Assembly: GCA_027306755.1 (NCBI GenBank)
Contig: DAHUZE010000073.1
Coordinates: forward strand, 1 to 34,418
Direction: 5' to 3'
Length of the DNA: 34,418 nt
Source: Acidimicrobiaceae bacterium
Lineage (GTDB): Bacteria > Actinomycetota > Acidimicrobiia > Acidimicrobiales > RAAP-2
In this document: positions 32,807 to 34,418 of the stretch, in pieces
Layout: every line of letters begins with the position of its first letter
How positions within the stretch are numbered: the first letter of the stretch is position 1
Program-made: the position numbers and the translations under genes
The notes under the pieces: generated by a model
Told to the model about the DNA's origin: nothing
What the model saw: the letters and a program-made list of their open reading frames with translations, nothing else
The model's database searches: none

Positions 32807-33926
32807 GACGATGGGCGACCTCTACGAGCTGCTCGGGGTCGCGCCCGGCGCCTCCGACGACGAGATCAAGCGGGCGTACCGGCGGCGGGCCCGGGAGCTG
32901 CACCCGGACGCAAACGGGGGCGACCCGGCGTCGGAGGCGAAGTTCAAGGAGGTCTCCTTCGCCTACGAGGTGCTGCGCGACCCCGAGCGACGCGCCCGCT
33001 ACGACCGCTTCGGGCCGGCCAGCTTCGGCGGGGGCGCCGCCGGGGCCGGTGGCGCGGGCTTCGGCTTCGACGGCGGCCTGGGCGACCTCTTCGAGGCCTT
33101 CTTCGGATCGATGGGGGGGGCCCGCATCCGGCGCCGGGGACCCCAGAGCGGCGCGGACGCCGAGGTGGCCCTGCAGCTGCGCTTCGCCGAGGCCGTGTTC
33201 GGGGCGAAGAAGGAGCTCTCGGTGCGGCTCCCCGTGACCTGCCCGGACTGCGGGGGCAGCGGCGCCCGAACGGGAACCGAGCCGGTCACGTGCCCGGACT
33301 GCCAGGGCTCGGGCGAGATCCGGCGCATCCGCCAGTCGCTCCTGGGTCAGGTCGTGACCTCGGTGGCGTGCACGCGCTGCCAGGGCATGGGCCAGGTCAT
33401 CGCCGATCCCTGCCCGGGTTGCCGTGGCGAGGGCCGGCGCATGGAGGACCGGGAGTTCACCATCGAGGTGCCGGCCGGGGTGGACGACGGTTCGACCCTC
33501 CGGTTGGCCGACCGGGGCCCGGCGGGTCCGCGTGGTGGACCGGCGGGATCGCTCTTCGTCCACTTGGCCGTCGAGCTCGACGGGCGGTTCGAGCGGGTGG
33601 GCGACGACCTGCATACGACGATCCACGTGGGCATGGCACCCGCTGCCCTCGGCACCACCGTGACGGTGGAGACCCTGGACGAGCCCAAGCCGGTGACGGT
33701 CCCCGCCGGCACCCAGAGCGGGTTCGTGGTGCGGCTCCGGTCGCTCGGGGTCCCCCACCTGCGGGGCCGCGGGCGCGGGGACCTGCACGTCCACGTTGCC
33801 GTGGACACCCCAACGGAGCTGACGGGCCGCCAGCGGGAGCTGCTGGCCGAGCTGGCGGCGGAGAGGGGCGAGGAGGTCCACACCCACGACGGCGTGCTCT
33901 CGCGGATCCGGTCCGCCCTCGGGTGA
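32793..33926 (+). CDS. dnaJ: Chaperone DnaJ (DnaJ2 type)
   Basis: An Hsp40 co-chaperone of 377 residues. The J domain (residues about 7-70, MGDLYELLGVAPGASDDEIK) has HPD in RARELHPDANGG; a Gly/Phe-rich segment follows. Four zinc-binding motifs are present: CPDCGGSG, CPDCQGSG, CTRCQGMG and CPGCRGEG. The C-terminal substrate-binding domain ends with the RELLAELAAERGEE helix. ATG 32793 is preceded by AAGGGAGGAG (32775-32784). Placement after hrcA and before rsmE matches dnaJ2 of mycobacteria. Confidence 0.96.
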   Translation: MPGAETMGDLYELLGVAPGASDDEIKRAYRRRARELHPDANGGDPASEAKFKEVSFAYEVLRDPERRARYDRFGPASFGGGAAGAGGAGFGFDGGLGDLFEAFFGSMGGARIRRRGPQSGADAEVALQLRFAEAVFGAKKELSVRLPVTCPDCGGSGARTGTEPVTCPDCQGSGEIRRIRQSLLGQVVTSVACTRCQGMGQVIADPCPGCRGEGRRMEDREFTIEVPAGVDDGSTLRLADRGPAGPRGGPAGSLFVHLAVELDGRFERVGDDLHTTIHVGMAPAALGTTVTVETLDEPKPVTVPAGTQSGFVVRLRSLGVPHLRGRGRGDLHVHVAVDTPTELTGRQRELLAELAAERGEEVHTHDGVLSRIRSALG

Positions 33927-33936
33927 GCGGCTGCCG

Positions 33937-34418
33937 TTGAACCCCGGCGCGGCCGAGCGGCGCGCCGCCGCGGCCCAGGTGCTGGTGGACGACCCGACCC
34001 GTCCCGAGCTGGCGGTGGCCGATGCCCATCACATCGAGCGGGTGCTGAGGCTTCGCGCAGGGGAGGCGGTGGTGGCGTTCGACGGGCGCGGCGGGTGGGC
34101 GCCGTGCCGGTATGCGGGCGGCCGGCGCCTGGATCCCACCGGTCCTGCCGCCCGGGAGCCGTGTCCGTCGCCGGCGCTCACCGTCGCCTTCGCTCCGGTG
34201 AAGGGCGAGCGGCCCGAGTGGGTCGTCCAGAAGCTCACCGAGCTCGGCGTGGACCGCATCGTGGTGGTGGCTGCCGCCCGGTCGGTGGTGCGTTGGAACG
34301 GCGAGCGGGAGCGGTCGGCCATGGACCGGTTGCGGCGGGTGGCCGCAGAGGCGGCCGCCCAGTGCCGCCGGGTGTGGATCCCGCAGGTGTGCCCGAGACC
34401 CTGGTAGGCGGTGATCGC
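33937..34418 (+). pseudogene. rsmE: 16S rRNA m3U1498 methyltransferase RsmE, 3' part missing or frameshifted
   Basis: The N-terminal two-thirds of RsmE, which methylates U1498 of 16S rRNA. AHHIERVLRLRAGEAVVAFDG is the PUA-like domain, and FAPVKGERPEWVVQKLTELGVDRIV plus AAEAAAQCRRVW are the start of the SPOUT domain. TTG 33937 gives this frame 10 bases after dnaJ. The frame stops at 34407 after about 156 codons, against roughly 240 in the family, so the SAM-binding GPEGG knot is absent. From about 34383 another frame is open to the window end, which points to a frameshift. It may be real decay or a sequence error; the window end prevents a decision. Confidence 0.75.

Noticed and set aside
1-34418. 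CRISPR arrays, insertion sequences, rRNA genes or phage genes
   Set aside because: No regularly spaced repeats, transposase motifs, rRNA segments or phage structural genes were recognised anywhere.

Overview
The window is about 70% GC, with strong G/C preference at third codon positions. The genes are actinobacterial in type: F420-dependent (LLM) oxidoreductase, PAC2 protein, decaprenyl-phosphoarabinose enzymes, HrcA/DnaJ2/RsmE order and an Rv1355c-like protein. Several of these have their clearest relatives in Mycobacterium, but the gene order overall is not mycobacterial. An uncultured or deep-branching actinobacterium, for example of the Acidimicrobiia, is the best guess; this is inference from protein resemblance only.

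Layout. 1-2.5 kb: a partial hypothetical gene, then a tauE/DUF1634/gntR operon whose promoter carries palindromes suited to its own GntR/HutC regulator. 2.9-7.4 kb: an operon of phosphodiester glycosidase, UbiA-type decaprenyl-phosphate phosphoribosyltransferase, DprE1 and DprE2, i.e. the route to decaprenyl-phospho-arabinose, the arabinose donor for wall arabinans. 7.5-10.3 kb: an aldo/keto reductase, a decayed minus-strand gene, an 11-bp minisatellite, a YihY/BrkB membrane protein and tRNA-Ala(GGC). 10.4-16.6 kb: leuS, a convergent minus-strand operon (phosphotransferase, PAC2, LLM oxidoreductase), and a divergent thioredoxin/CnoX-like gene.

16.6-26.9 kb is the most unusual part, a cyclic-di-GMP locus. 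On the minus strand lie a degenerate-GGDEF protein, a 953-residue Rv1355c/MoeY-like fusion (N-terminal acyltransferase-like region, ThiF/E1-like domain, nitroreductase domain) and a GAF-GGDEF-EAL enzyme. On the plus strand, divergently, lie a GAF-PAS-PAS-GGDEF cyclase and a second degenerate-GGDEF protein. From memory, the pairing of the GGDEF-EAL enzyme with the MoeY-like protein also occurs in M. tuberculosis (Rv1354c-Rv1355c), which would suggest a conserved functional link. A near-perfect 50-bp palindrome sits over the start codon of the degenerate-GGDEF gene.

27.3-34.4 kb is housekeeping: a FolP2-like dihydropteroate synthase homologue, holA, rpsT (minus strand), lepA, then a heat-shock unit with a perfect CIRCE element, hrcA, dnaJ and the start of rsmE, whose frame breaks close to the window end. 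Many first genes of transcription units appear leaderless: a TANNNT hexamer lies 6-9 bases before the start codon and there is no Shine-Dalgarno, while several genes inside operons have good ribosome binding sites.
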